From positions 135,666,831 to 135,730,830 of the forward strand of contig JAIOJX010000002.1 in assembly GCA_022376925.1 (NCBI GenBank): a stretch of DNA of 64,000 bases, read 5' to 3'. Positions 47,501 through 52,689 of this stretch are shown here, one piece after another. The stretch is from Tragulus kanchil (lineage: Eukaryota > Chordata > Mammalia > Artiodactyla > Tragulidae). Each line of letters starts with the position of its first letter. Positions within the stretch are counted from its first letter, which is position 1. The notes beneath the pieces were generated by a model. The model was not told where the DNA came from. It ran no database searches and was given only the letters and a program-made list of their open reading frames with translations. The translations under genes were made by a program, and so were the position numbers.

Positions 47501-48813
47501 ACCTTCATGGCACTTCCCTCTGGGGGACCCCACATTATTCCACAAGCCTCTGGGGGCCTCCCAGCAGCAGCGACCCCCGGGGAATTAGCAGCCCATCCCC
47601 CATTAATGCTTTTCTTTCTGTTGACCACCTGGGTGGGGGTGGAGAGTCCATGTAACCGTGTAGACTAGACTCGACGAACTGCGACCTCAAGTGACGAAAG
47701 AAAGGAGCAAAGGTTGGGCTCGCCGCCTGCAGCCCGGGGCCACCTGTGGGAACAGCTCTTCTCTGCACATTCTCCACTTTGTTTTCCCTGAAACATATCA
47801 GTTTGAATACTTGAATCATGCAGGCCAATATTATAATGTGAAAAGGTATCTATTTACACTCCCAAATAGCGCCATACATGCTAAACCGTATAGAATGAGC
47901 TCACTTGTGTATATTCATCATGTTTAGCCTTTTGAGCTTTTTTTGCCCCCCCCTTCCCTTTCGACGACCCCTGTGCATGCAGCATGGCCCTCTGATAACA
48001 TTCCACCTGAACCTCCCACATGGAAACGCTTTGGTCCGTTACAGTTCAAAAGAAGAGGTAGTGAAGGCACAAAAGTCTCTGCACATGTAAGTGAGCCGTT
48101 CTGCGCAGGCGCCTGGGAGGTGCCCCCGGGGGTGCAGGTTTGGAGTTCTCACCCCAGGGTTCCCGTGTGTGGGTGGGGAGCACGCGGCAGGGGCCCGCAG
48201 TGAACACTTCCCGGCGGCTGCCGCCTCCTGTGTCTGGGGATCGGTGCGCAGCGTTCGGATCCAGCTGGCTCCCGGAAGCCCCTTACAGCGCCGCTTAGGA
48301 GGCGAGGCGTGGTTTTGGCGCCGCACTGGCTCTGGGCCTGAGGCTGCCCTCGCCCCTCCATGGCAGCAGAGTGCCGCCTGACTGACCCCCCCCACAGCTA
48401 GCCGCGTCTTCACCCGGCCGCTTGTCTCTCCCTCCAGGTGTGTACTGGGGAACACTACTATTCTTGCTGAGTTTGCCAGTGAAGAGGAGATCAGTCGTTT
48501 CTTTGCACAAAGTCAGTCTCTGACCCCTTCTCCCAGCTGGCAGTCTCTCGGGTCCAGCCAGAGCCGGCTGGGCTCCCTCGACTGTTCCCACTCATTCTCC
48601 AGCCGGACCGATCTCAATCACTGGAATGGTGCTGGGCTGTCGGGAACTAACTGTGGAGACCTTCATGGCACTTCCCTCTGGGGGACCCCACATTATTCCA
48701 CAAGCCTCTGGGGGCCTCCCAGCAGCAGCGACCCCCGGGGAATTAGCAGCCCATCCCCCATTAATGCTTTTCTTTCTGTTGACCACCTGGGTGGGGGTGG
48801 AGAGTCCATGTAA
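1801..48813 (+). CDS. TNRC6A: TNRC6A (GW182) gene, 3' nine-tenths of the coding region, spliced, with duplicated exons
   Basis: Cytoplasmic P-body scaffold of microRNA silencing. The N-terminal GW/WG repeats bind Argonaute; the C-terminal silencing domain (PAM2, P-GL, RRM, tail) recruits PABPC1 and deadenylases (established for the family). Twenty coding exons are recognised by translation and GT/AG junctions: 1801-5519, 7916-8092, 8787-8962, 10090-10122, 12733-12813, 13104-13155, 19472-19614, 20010-20156, 20322-20459, 20919-21047, 21400-21477, 21721-21931, 25152-25283, 38210-38368, 39020-39160, 40598-40705, 44065-44286, 46022-46092, 46789-46928 and 48438-48813. Extra copies of many exist because of the ~1.1 kb duplications. 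With 2691-3823 collapsed, the total is 5300 bases and the frame is open to TAA at 48811. The N-terminus (coiled coil, polyQ) lies upstream of the window. The paralogues TNRC6B and TNRC6C are excluded by close residue-level match to TNRC6A throughout (from memory of the human protein). Confidence 0.96.
2691..4932 (+). repeat. direct duplication 1 (offset 1133)
   Basis: Unit 1 is 2691-3796 and unit 2 is 3824-4932, both inside the large TNRC6A exon. The units are near identical for about 1030 bases. The end of unit 1 then carries single-base losses and a substitution cluster (near 3724-3740 and 3780). It finishes in a chimeric piece, where 3801-3818 repeats the 18 bases at 3692-3709. The offset is not a multiple of three, so the exon is frameshifted. 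Best explained as an unmerged contig overlap. Confidence 0.95.
5520..6764. other. TNRC6A intron
   Basis: AT-rich intron between the large exon and the WGEPWG exon. No repeat family is recognised with confidence. 6054-6122 and everything from 6162 recur at 7224 and 7312 (duplication 2). Confidence 0.7.
6765..6941 (+). CDS. TNRC6A: TNRC6A WGEPWG exon, first copy
   Basis: The acceptor tctctaaag precedes 6765 and the donor CTG/gtaagt follows 6941. The 177 bases run phase 1 to 1 and encode [21 protein letters not shown] and STWGSGSVG, a GW-rich stretch of the Argonaute-binding region. It is identical to 7916-8092 and is regarded as a duplicate produced by duplication 2. Using both copies would stay in frame (59 extra codons), so a gene predictor would accept it silently. 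Confidence 0.9.
7916..8092 (+). CDS. TNRC6A: TNRC6A WGEPWG exon, second copy
   Basis: Same 177 bases, splice sites and phase as 6765-6941. This copy is contiguous with the downstream intron leading to the 8787 exon, so I take it as the representative copy. Confidence 0.93.
8093..8786. other. TNRC6A intron
   Basis: Intron after the representative WGEPWG exon. It contains the end of duplication 2 (to about 8318), then unique AT-rich sequence. No element is recognised. Confidence 0.7.
8787..8962 (+). CDS. TNRC6A: TNRC6A exon ([12 protein letters not shown] segment)
   Basis: The acceptor ccaatcag ends at 8786 and the donor AAG/gtaaac starts at 8963. The 176 bases enter in phase 1 and leave in phase 0. 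They encode [19 protein letters not shown] and [13 protein letters not shown]. The EEEED acidic run and GW pairs are typical of TNRC6 proteins. Single copy. Confidence 0.95.
8963..10089. other. TNRC6A intron with old DNA-transposon and MIR fragments
   Basis: About 9440-9790 carries words of MER5-type hAT elements (for example gagaacactgatcccagattttc is close to that style of consensus). About 9890-10070 is a reverse-orientation MIR, with acttgcccaaagt and a reversed tRNA-like tail. The run of C-rich codon-like sequence at 9120-9430 matches nothing I recognise. Confidence 0.5.
10090..10122 (+). CDS. TNRC6A: TNRC6A 33-base basic microexon
   Basis: The acceptor tccttacag ends at 10089 and the donor AGG/gtgtgt starts at 10123. 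Exactly eleven codons, phase 0 to 0: [11 protein letters not shown]. It matches the corresponding [12 protein letters not shown] segment of human TNRC6A; the last G comes from the next exon. Skipping it keeps the frame, so it could be alternatively spliced. The KKRRRER run looks like a nuclear-localisation type basic cluster (inference). Confidence 0.9.
10123..11652. other. TNRC6A intron
   Basis: 10195-10300 contains an old mammalian repeat (ctatgtgccaggtactgtgct). The remainder is unremarkable AT-rich intron ending in the ttttacaaag acceptor at 11652. Confidence 0.6.
11653..11733 (+). CDS. TNRC6A: TNRC6[14 protein letters not shown] exon, first copy
   Basis: 81 bases, phase 0 to 0, encoding [17 protein letters not shown] and [10 protein letters not shown]. 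The acceptor is ttacaaag and the donor TCG/gtaagt. Identical to 12733-12813 through duplication 3. Confidence 0.9.
12024..12075 (+). CDS. TNRC6A: TNRC6[13 protein letters not shown] exon, first copy
   Basis: 52 bases after the ttcttcag acceptor, with donor GGAG/gtaaga. Phase 0 to 1, encoding [17 protein letters not shown] plus one base. Identical to 13104-13155. Confidence 0.9.
12431..12625 (+). mobile_element. Bov-tA type SINE
   Basis: Recognised by ggtttgatccttgggtcagg (B-box region), gatcccctggagaagggca and attcttgcctggagaatccc, and the GTTGCAAAGAG end typical of ruminant Bov-tA/Bov-A elements. Repeated at 13511-13705 because it lies within duplication 3. Confidence 0.8.
12733..12813 (+). 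CDS. TNRC6A: TNRC6[14 protein letters not shown] exon, second copy
   Basis: Identical to 11653-11733, with the same splice sites. Chosen as representative because it and 13104-13155 connect onward to unique intron sequence. Confidence 0.9.
13104..13155 (+). CDS. TNRC6A: TNRC6[13 protein letters not shown] exon, second copy
   Basis: Identical to 12024-12075. It ends in phase 1 and joins G/GA with the 19472 (or 18431) exon to give [10 protein letters not shown]. Confidence 0.9.
13511..13705 (+). mobile_element. Bov-tA type SINE (copy within duplication 3)
   Basis: Same sequence as 12431-12625. This is not an independent insertion. Confidence 0.8.
15942..16203 (+). mobile_element. CHR-type tRNA-derived SINE, lineage subfamily (insertion S1)
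   Basis: The tRNA-like head has an A-box-like gtggtccagtgggtaagg and a B box ggttcgatccctgg. The body then has gaagatcccacgtgccg, gagctctggagcgcatg and gggaggcccacaaagg, and the element ends in a C-run. This body is shared by all S elements in the window. It is homologous in layout to CHR SINEs but distinct from Bov-tA, which switches to BovB-derived sequence after the head. A further SINE fragment (ttccctggtggtccag) follows at about 16213-16260. Confidence 0.8.
17010..17271 (+). mobile_element. CHR-type SINE, duplicate copy of S1
   Basis: Copy of 15942-16203 carried by duplication 4. Not an independent insertion. Confidence 0.8.
18431..18573 (+). CDS. TNRC6A: TNRC6[14 protein letters not shown] exon, first copy
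   Basis: 143 bases between the tttattag acceptor and the AAG/gtaagt donor. Phase 1 to 0, encoding [32 protein letters not shown] and [15 protein letters not shown]. Identical to 19472-19614. Confidence 0.9.
18970..19116 (+). CDS. TNRC6A: TNRC6[12 protein letters not shown] exon, first copy
   Basis: 147 bases after ccaatcag, with donor CAG/gtaagt. 49 codons, phase 0 to 0: [31 protein letters not shown] and [17 protein letters not shown]. In this copy the following intron runs into the duplication junction and lacks the next exon. Identical to 20010-20156. Confidence 0.9.
19472..19614 (+). CDS. TNRC6A: TNRC6[14 protein letters not shown] exon, second copy
   Basis: Same as 18431-18573, with identical splice sites. 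This copy is followed by the DGIV exon copy that connects to the unique 20322 exon, so I use it as the representative. Confidence 0.9.
20010..20156 (+). CDS. TNRC6A: TNRC6[12 protein letters not shown] exon, second copy
   Basis: Same as 18970-19116. The intron after it (20157-20321) ends in gtttccgtag and leads directly to the NGNPSMFG exon, so this is the copy in correct genomic continuity. Confidence 0.92.
20322..20459 (+). CDS. TNRC6A: TNRC6[15 protein letters not shown] exon
   Basis: 138 bases, phase 0 to 0, acceptor tttccgtag, donor CAG/gtaaat. Encodes [18 protein letters not shown], then [19 protein letters not shown] and VPPPLLSPQ. It begins the proline/glutamine-rich middle region. 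Single copy. Confidence 0.95.
20460..20918. other. TNRC6A intron with Bov-A2 fragment
   Basis: About 20630-20790 contains reversed Bov-A2 words (tgtccatggggttctccagg, caagaagacactccagg). The rest is unique intron up to the atcctcag acceptor at 20918. Confidence 0.65.
20919..21047 (+). CDS. TNRC6A: TNRC6[15 protein letters not shown] exon
   Basis: 129 bases, 43 codons, phase 0 to 0, donor CAA/gtgagt. Encodes [20 protein letters not shown], then [18 protein letters not shown] and ISQLQ. The NQLSQ repeat starts the Q-rich segment associated with P-body targeting in this family. Confidence 0.95.
21400..21477 (+). CDS. TNRC6A: TNRC6[15 protein letters not shown] exon
   Basis: 78 bases, 26 codons, acceptor tccttccag, donor CAG/gtaggt. 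Encodes [20 protein letters not shown] and then QQQDQQ. Glutamine-rich. The upstream intron (21048-21399) is unique, with no recognisable element. Confidence 0.95.
21721..21931 (+). CDS. TNRC6A: TNRC6[14 protein letters not shown] exon
   Basis: 211 bases, phase 0 to 1, acceptor tctttcacag, donor ATAG/gtgggt. Encodes [57 protein letters not shown] and INAFSNFPI. End of the Q-rich segment. Confidence 0.95.
22128..22335 (+). mobile_element. Bov-tA type SINE
   Basis: ggtggagcagtggtaaagag, cgagggttcgatccctggg and attcttgcctggatgatccc, then a gtcgcccagcatcagacac tail. This is the Bov-tA layout (tRNA head plus BovB-derived body), in intron. Confidence 0.8.
22530..22770 (-). mobile_element. hAT-type (MER) DNA transposon fossil
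   Basis: The sequence follows the reverse strand of a common mammalian hAT fossil: attgcagctcattggtcaga, gattttgtaaataaaattt, tgtggctgcttttg, ctgaccctttacaaaataac, ttgccaactactgg. The same family appears on the other strand at 63464-63656. The exact family name is not asserted. The 3' half is repeated at about 23718-23867 through duplication 6. It fortuitously mimics an exon (see rejected list). Confidence 0.65.
22616..24818 (+). repeat. direct duplication 6 (offset 1099-1101)
   Basis: Unit 1 is 22616-23717 and unit 2 is 23715-24818. The last 40 bases of unit 1 differ from unit 2 at about five positions (aagaccagtcttctacaag against aagtctagttttctacaat). The T-tract near 24085 is two bases longer than in unit 1. 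Intronic; it includes a CHR SINE fragment (minus) at 23195-23280 and its copy at 24296-24380. Confidence 0.93.
25152..25283 (+). CDS. TNRC6A: TNRC6[15 protein letters not shown] exon
   Basis: 132 bases, phase 1 to 1, acceptor gtttttag, donor ATG/gtatga. Encodes [38 protein letters not shown] and NSSKH. Strongly conserved. The preceding intron, 21932-25151, holds a Bov-tA element, a hAT fossil and duplication 6. The following intron is 12.9 kb. Confidence 0.95.
25427..25752 (+). mobile_element. CHR-type SINE, lineage subfamily (insertion S2)
   Basis: Full-length copy with head gcttcccctggtggtccagt, B box ggttcgatccctgg, body gagctctggagcgcatgtg and gggaggcccacaaggg. The 3' extension (gagcaatagaagtggcccg) ends in long C and A runs. 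Flanked by aaagtgctttgct (25414-25426) and aaagtactttgct (25751-25763), a target-site duplication with one mismatch. Confidence 0.85.
27500..29716 (+). repeat. direct duplication 7 (offset 1110, then 1109)
   Basis: Unit 1 is 27500-28607 and unit 2 is 28610-29716. The junction cuts through an L1 element, which therefore appears interrupted and restarted. One single-base difference sits right at the start (gcgtaggc against gcgaggc). Confidence 0.93.
27960..30340 (-). mobile_element. L1 LINE, 3' part, reverse orientation, interrupted by duplication 7
   Basis: Read on the + strand it shows reversed L1 3' end and ORF2 words: agttgatatacagtattata, ggtgtacaatatagtgattc, ttcacccatgttgttgcctg, ggatatatacccagaagtgg, cctccatactgttttccgct. 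The reading frames are broken. 28610-29716 is a repeat of the preceding block, so the true element is about 1.1 kb shorter than it looks. Confidence 0.75.
31793..34082 (+). repeat. direct duplication 8 (offset 1149-1151)
   Basis: Unit 1 is 31793-32934 and unit 2 is 32942-34082. Length differences occur only in homopolymers (AAAAA near 32550, T-run near 33960). Each unit has a GC-rich half and an AT-rich half with a TA microsatellite (32478-32504 and the corresponding 33627-33653). No gene is seen. Confidence 0.93.
34180..34640 (+). mobile_element. MIR element split by a nested SINE
   Basis: MIR-like sequence (tagctactggcaaatagctt, agatggaaataataatagta) is interrupted at 34314 and resumes after about 34575 (tgttttgaggatgaataagg). 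The order fits a single MIR with the CHR-type SINE inserted. Confidence 0.6.
34314..34576 (+). mobile_element. CHR-type SINE, lineage subfamily (insertion S3, nested in MIR)
   Basis: gggcttccctggtggtctag, ggtgccagttcaatccctgg, gaagatcccacgtgcc, gagctggtgctctgc and gggaggcccacacagg. The 3' extension is shorter than in S2 and S7. More diverged than S2, S5 and S7. A possible target-site repeat aatagtac (34300 and 34577) is not exactly adjacent. Confidence 0.8.
35224..35504 (-). mobile_element. CHR-type SINE, lineage subfamily, reverse (insertion S4)
   Basis: Begins on the + strand with a T-tract and ends with ccaccagggaagcccc, the reverse of the tRNA head. It is flanked by catgaggccctgtgtttt (35206-35223) and catgaggccccgtgtttt (35505-35522), an 18-bp target-site duplication with one mismatch. 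This defines both ends of the element. Confidence 0.9.
36245..36660 (-). mobile_element. L1 LINE 3' fragment, reverse
   Basis: Reversed L1 3' UTR features: aagtttattgtgacagttta, a diverged copy of the region with ctagccatgagtg, gtccatattggacatctc and ggatgccatgttg. Old and short. Confidence 0.5.
36879..37225 (+). mobile_element. CHR-type SINE, lineage subfamily (insertion S5)
   Basis: gggcttcccccggtggtcca, ggttcgagccctgg, gagctctggagcacatgc, gggaggcccacaggagccga, and the long 3' extension (gaccaatagaagtggcccgc) ending AATAAATAAGTAAATAAATC plus an A-run. Flanked by taataatta and aaataatta words, consistent with a short target-site repeat. Confidence 0.85.
37364..37588 (+). mobile_element. Bov-tA type SINE
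   Basis: gggctgcccatgtggcacta, gacatgggttcaacccctgg, ggcaatggcaacccactcaa, attccatggacagaggagcc and ggacacgactgagcgg. Classic ruminant Bov-tA with BovB-derived body. Confidence 0.9.
38210..38368 (+). CDS. TNRC6A: TNRC6A PAM2 exon
   Basis: 159 bases, phase 1 to 1, acceptor tctctttag, donor CCAG/gtaaaa. Encodes [37 protein letters not shown] and [16 protein letters not shown]. The [11 protein letters not shown] run is the PAM2 motif through which TNRC6 proteins bind the MLLE domain of PABPC1 (established for the family). First exon of the C-terminal silencing domain. Confidence 0.96.
38369..39019. other. TNRC6A intron
   Basis: Unique sequence between the PAM2 exon and the EFRPGEPW exon. No repeat or exon recognised. 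Confidence 0.75.
39020..39160 (+). CDS. TNRC6A: TNRC6[14 protein letters not shown] exon
   Basis: 141 bases, phase 1 to 1, acceptor tctttccag, donor AGTG/gtaggt. Encodes [40 protein letters not shown] and HLRDRSS. The region following PAM2 carries tryptophans used in deadenylase recruitment in the family. Single copy. Confidence 0.95.
39161..40597. other. TNRC6A intron with G-rich tract
   Basis: From 39656 it is unit 1 of duplication 9. A dense G-run cluster lies at about 40208-40258. No transposable element is recognised. Confidence 0.7.
40598..40705 (+). CDS. TNRC6A: TNRC6[16 protein letters not shown] exon, copy 1 of 3
   Basis: 108 bases, phase 1 to 1, acceptor ctgtgcag, donor TCAG/gtgggc. 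Encodes [36 protein letters not shown]. Identical in all three copies (also 41699-41806 and 42777-42884). Each copy alone keeps the frame; using all three would insert 72 extra residues. Confidence 0.93.
41699..41806 (+). CDS. TNRC6A: TNRC6[16 protein letters not shown] exon, copy 2 of 3
   Basis: Identical to 40598-40705. It belongs both to unit 2 of duplication 9 and to unit 1 of duplication 10, so two adjacent junctions produced the triplication. Confidence 0.9.
42777..42884 (+). CDS. TNRC6A: TNRC6[16 protein letters not shown] exon, copy 3 of 3
   Basis: Identical coding sequence to the other two copies. The upstream flank shows three substitutions (for example ctcttgtgcc and gactgatgg) within 80 bases of the start of the unit. 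This copy is contiguous with the unique intron leading to 44065. Confidence 0.9.
42885..44064. other. TNRC6A intron
   Basis: Remainder of duplication 10 unit 2 followed by unique sequence. The acceptor ccttggagtag ends at 44064. No element recognised. Confidence 0.75.
44065..44286 (+). CDS. TNRC6A: TNRC6A P-GL motif exon
   Basis: 222 bases, phase 1 to 1, donor CCAG/gtgaga. Encodes [55 protein letters not shown] and [25 protein letters not shown] is the P-GL motif of vertebrate TNRC6 proteins. Compared with the human protein as I remember it, QKPPLSTWD reads QKPALSAWD here. Single copy. Confidence 0.95.
44287..46021. other. TNRC6A intron, GC-rich
   Basis: GC-rich, with several long but uninformative open frames. 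No transposable element, RNA gene or exon is recognised. Confidence 0.7.
46022..46092 (+). CDS. TNRC6A: TNRC6A RRM start exon
   Basis: 71 bases, phase 1 to 0, acceptor ttgtttag, donor CAG/gtaaga. Encodes [32 protein letters not shown] is the first beta strand of the TNRC6 RRM-like fold. Confidence 0.95.
46093..46788. other. TNRC6A intron
   Basis: About 46265-46390 resembles an old MER5-type hAT fragment (gagtcctgaacgtcacccc, ggatctgcatttctgaaacg). The rest is unique. Acceptor tttcccag ends at 46788. Confidence 0.55.
46789..46928 (+). CDS. TNRC6A: TNRC6A RRM core exon
   Basis: 140 bases, phase 0 to 2, donor CACAT/gtaagt. Encodes [38 protein letters not shown] and VKAQKSLHM (last M completed in the next exon). 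It forms the helix and RNP-like NALVRYSS strand of the RRM. In this family the RRM is reported not to bind RNA. A partial second copy at 47971-48086 lacks the acceptor and first 24 bases. Confidence 0.95.
47280..47655 (+). CDS. TNRC6A: TNRC6A terminal coding exon, first copy
   Basis: The acceptor tccctccag ends at 47279. Reads [38 protein letters not shown], then the C-terminal tail with [24 protein letters not shown] and the end GGGGESM, TAA at 47653. It is followed by only about 315 bases of 3' UTR before the duplication junction. Confidence 0.95.
47971..48086 (+). pseudogene. TNRC6A: partial duplicate of the TNRC6A RRM core exon
   Basis: Matches 46813-46928 but has no acceptor and lacks the first 24 exon bases, so it cannot be spliced normally. 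It is a by-product of duplication 11, not a true pseudogene. Confidence 0.9.
48438..48813 (+). CDS. TNRC6A: TNRC6A terminal coding exon, second copy
   Basis: Identical to 47280-47655, with stop TAA at 48811. It is continuous with the full 3' UTR and both poly(A) signals, so it is taken as the representative terminal exon. Confidence 0.95.
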
Positions 48814-50468
48814 CCGTGTAGACTAGACTCGACGAACTGCGACCTCAAGTGACGAAAGAAAGGAGCAAAGGTTGGGCTCGCCGCCTGCAGCCCGGGGCCA
48901 CCTGTGGGAACAGCTCTTCTCTGCACATTCTCCACTTTGTTTTCCCTGAAACATATCAGTTTGAATACTTGAATCATGCAGGCCAATATTATAATGTGAA
49001 AAGGTATCTATTTACACTCCCAAATAGCGCCATACATGCTAAACCGTATAGAATGAGCTCACTTGTGTATATTCATCATGTTTAGCCTTTTGAGTTCTTT
49101 TTTTTTTGCCCCTTCCCTTTCTACCCCTCCCCCCCATTCATTCTTTTTCTCTTCTTTTTTTTCTTTTTGCAAACAGTTGTTTTGGGCTGATAATGTATGA
49201 GCTTTTAACTTTGCACTGAAGGGTGTTCTCTCCGTCTAATCGGCAATATGGGGGGGCAGCTGTTCCAGTGTAAATGTTTACTCAAGGATGTTCTTAAGGT
49301 GTGCGCTCTCTACTATGCCTTGATGTTTGCCTACCTTATTGTGGTATCGTGGAGTTTAAAAGATCAAGTTATGATACTGACTTAGGAGTATAAATGAAAG
49401 TATTGCACCAGTTTTTTTCATGTTATAAAACTAAAGAATTTCACTCTGCAGTTTGAAAAACTGTGGCCACAGCTGTGACTTGCAGCCCACCTGCCACCCA
49501 GGACGGGCCCTGCACTTTGAATAGGCTTTCCATTTTGTTTTGAAGGTTCCCACGTCGAGCCTTCTTGTTTACAGATTTTTTTGTTTGTTTTTTGAGAAAA
49601 AAAAAAAATGTTTACTCTTCCATCATTTAAAAAAAATTTAAAAGACAAAAAAAAATGGAGGATGATTTAAAAGATGCTTTCTATCTCTGGGAAAAAGGAG
49701 CAGCATTTGGCCATGTTCTTTTGTTTTTCTATTCCTGTCCTAAATCCAAGAGCATGGTTCTCAGGAAAACCAGTTCCCCAGTTAAAAAAAACAAAAACAA
49801 AAAAAAAAACGCCTCGTAGTTTCTTATAGGAAAAAAGAAAAACCCCAACTTTTAGCACTGATACTACATACTGCTCTGTTAGAAGAATTTTCTCTGCCAA
49901 AAAGAAAAAAAAAGAAAAAAAACATACAAAAAAAACCGCTTAAAGCTGGAGTTTGAGGTTCTGCTTTCCGATGCTGTCTTTTTATTAGTGAGTGATGATG
50001 GTTTGCTGATGATCACTAGGTAATACTTTTTGTAATCCCATCAAGTGGCTCTACGTTTCCGCTCTCGTGACCGTGTTCATGTTTAACTGTTGTACCTTAA
50101 AGCCGAAATCAGTAACTATGAATACTGTAACCAAGATATTGGGCTTACAGAATTGTTCGTTGTATAAAGAAAATTTTAAATGTTGTTGCAGACTAACGAG
50201 TTACACCATTTTTAAGAACTTCTTTCTCTCCCCACCCCCCTTGTTTTGCCCACAAATGGTATTATAAGGCTTGCTTAGTCAAAGAAGAGACTAAGCAAGG
50301 GTAAAAAATTCTAACAGTACAGAATTTGCCATCATTTCATTGCCTTGATTCTAACTGTTTGTGTCCTAAGATGCAAAAGAAGTCAGTGGCTTTTAACTGT
50401 TTACAATAGAATGTGATTGTAAAATGTACAGTTTGGTTGTGTTTGAATTATGAACTTTCTTCAGATAT

Positions 50469-50474
50469 AATAAA
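50469..50474 (+). promoter_or_regulatory. proximal poly(A) signal AATAAA
   Basis: Canonical hexamer about 1.66 kb after the stop, followed by a T-rich stretch (gtctcttttttgtg) suitable as a downstream element. Confidence 0.6.
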
Positions 50475-51243
50475 CCATGACTTTTTGGCTGCTCAACATT
50501 AATTGTCTCTTTTTTGTGAATTTATTTGTACGCTCTTTTTTATAATGAAAGTTTCAAAGTTGCTATGTATGAGGGTTCTCATAAGAGCAACCGAGTAAAA
50601 AAAAAAATCTAAGCAAATATTTGAACATTTTATCTGAACTTATTCACAATTTCACCCTGAAATAATGTGAGAACAATGGGAAACTGTCGCTTGCTCCTTC
50701 CTACCCTCTTTGAGCATCTTTGGGATCTTGTTGCTCAAAACTCTTCTGTGACTTCATCTTCCCCACCATTCGTGCCCATCTCAAGCCTCAGCAAGAGACC
50801 ATTTGGAACATGAAGCTTAATGACTTGACAGTGTTCTAGTATTAACTCTCATACCTCTGTTACAAAATGAGAAACGCCACAGCCTGGACTGGCCTTTTCT
50901 TCCCCTCTTCACGGCCCTCGCTCCTCACTGCAGGAGCTCCGGGGCAGAACCTGTGTATGTATTTCAGTGTATGACTTCAGATCACGCTCCAACTTGCCAG
51001 GTGTAAGCTGATGTTGTTGGACACCTTAATATAAGCAAATGTTGTTCAATGCATTCAATGTATATTGACTTCCATACTGGTTTTTCCAAAAACCAAAGGT
51101 AGCTTTGAAAAACCACGTTTGGAAATGTTTGGAACGTTAAGCTGATTGACCTTTTGGGGCTTTGAGTAGAATATAATTGACTTCATAACGGCGTTAATTG
51201 TGTTGTTAAAGTGTTTGGGAGTTTTTTGCGCTTGTTATGTGGA

Positions 51244-51249
51244 AATAAA
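51244..51249 (+). promoter_or_regulatory. distal poly(A) signal AATAAA
   Basis: The hexamer in ggaaataaagtgtttgatt is followed within 35 bases by a GT-rich element (gtggtttgctgtgtgcctgg). Likely main 3' end of TNRC6A. Confidence 0.7.
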
Positions 51250-51270
51250 GTGTTTGATTTAAAAAATTAA

Positions 51271-52120
51271 AAAGTGGTTTGCTGTGTGCCTGGTCCTTAA
51301 ATAGTTCTAGTCCCTAAAGGACTGTGATACTCAAATCGTCCTTCATCTCAGCTGCCCTTGCCTTAATCCCCGCCGTTAGTTTGACCGTGACGTTCCCCGG
51401 GCTCAGTGGCCTTGAACGCAGCCCTGTGCTTACAAATACAGCTCCCAGGGGCTGCACAGCTCCTCCCTCAGGCCCTGGCCATCAGGAGCAGTTCTGTGTT
51501 GCTACTCTGGCTCCTCTCTCCTCCCCCGAGGGCTGCCTAGCACTGCCGTACCGCCCAAGACAGCCATCCACGGGGGTCCGCTTACCTGAAGTGGCAGCCA
51601 AACCCAGCCTCTACCCTGGGACCAAATTACATCTCACAGACAAGGTTTGGGGTGAGATCGAAAAGCATAGCTCTGTTGCTTTGCCAGGTAAAAGGGGACA
51701 CAGGAGGGCTAATGCCCTCAAGAGTCCTGTGTCCTAACCTGGAGGGGGCAGTGGGGAGTTTTATAATAATGGTTGCAAGAGGCTGTGATGTGCTCGTGAA
51801 CATTCTTCTGAGGTTGGTGGTGAGGCCATTGGGAGTCAGCGTCACCAACCTCCTTCCAGCCAGGCCGGGGTCTGTCCACTTGCAGCAGTATGGTTAGCTT
51901 CTCCCGCATAGTGAGGGTTTCATTATCAGCTCAGAGATACTCAGTGTCCTTTGAGAGAACTACAGCCCCGTCCTAAGGCTGCCCTTTGGTTTCCCGACTG
52001 TCCTTGTCTCTTAATCCTCCAGCGTCCCTAACAGTCATTTGAACCTGCCCTTTGGAACTCAGGCAAGGTCTTGGAGGCTGAATAAAATCTATTTTCTGCA
52101 AACAAGAAATGGAGGTGACA
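51271..52120. other. intergenic, unassigned
   Basis: Sequence downstream of the TNRC6A poly(A) site. A 137-codon open frame at 51324-51737 resembles no protein I know. No repeat recognised. Confidence 0.6.
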
Positions 52121-52328
52121 GGGCTTCCCTGGTGATCCACTGTGTAAAAAGTCTACCTTGTAGTACAAGGGGCACCGGTTCAATCCCTGGCCCAGGAAGA
52201 TCCCACGTGCCGAGAAGTGGCTGGGCCGGTGTGTCCACTTACGAGCCAGCGCTCTGGAGCGCATGCACCCGGAGCCTGGAAGGCCCACACAGGCCAAGAA
52301 TAAAGATGGGTGAAGAACAAAAAAAAGA
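52121..52328 (+). mobile_element. CHR-type SINE, lineage subfamily, diverged and internally deleted (insertion S6)
   Basis: gggcttccctggtgatccac, ggttcaatccctggcc, gaagatcccacgtgccg, gcgctctggagcgcatgc. It lacks the second gctctgcaac block and the long 3' extension. The most diverged member in the window. Confidence 0.75.
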
Positions 52329-52689
52329 CGACTTAGAAACAACAACAAAATTTTTAAAGGTTATAGAAAGGCTATTGTACCTAGGAATCCATTGAGTCCT
52401 GCTCAGTTTCACCATAACCCTGAACCATCTGAATTTTTTTTTCTGATTTTACAATTTCTGCAAAGCAACGCCTTACGTCAGTTTCTTGACAAAGTATAAC
52501 GATCTCATGACTGTGTGAAAAATCAGTGCCACTCACCATGAAAAAGAAAAAAGAAGTTAACGGCAAAACCTCAAAAGCCAAAACATACTCAGTTCTGGGT
52601 GGAGACTTACCTATCAAAGCTCAGGAGGAAGCTCGAAGGCTTTGCCGAGGGATTAAAGGCACAACGTCGCAGAGAGCCCACGCTTTATA

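Larger units (their letters stand above)
46813..49125 (+). repeat. direct duplication 11 (offset 1158)
   Basis: Unit 1 is 46813-47970 and unit 2 is 47971-49125. The junction lies inside the 3' UTR of the first copy and inside the RRM exon of the second. Unit 1 ends with altered homopolymers (gagctttttttgcccc against gagttctttttttttt) and a jump, cgacgacccctgtgcatg. It duplicates the stop codon and the terminal exon. Confidence 0.95.
48814..51270 (+). other. TNRC6A: TNRC6A 3' UTR
   Basis: About 2.45 kb after the stop, with long A- and T-rich tracts (49597-49930). The AT-rich, repeat-free character differs sharply from the SINE-dense DNA beyond 51900. The 3' end is placed shortly after the distal AATAAA at 51244. 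Confidence 0.85.

Noticed and set aside
51324..51737. 137-codon open frame downstream of TNRC6A
   Set aside because: No recognisable protein features and no splice or promoter context; treated as chance.
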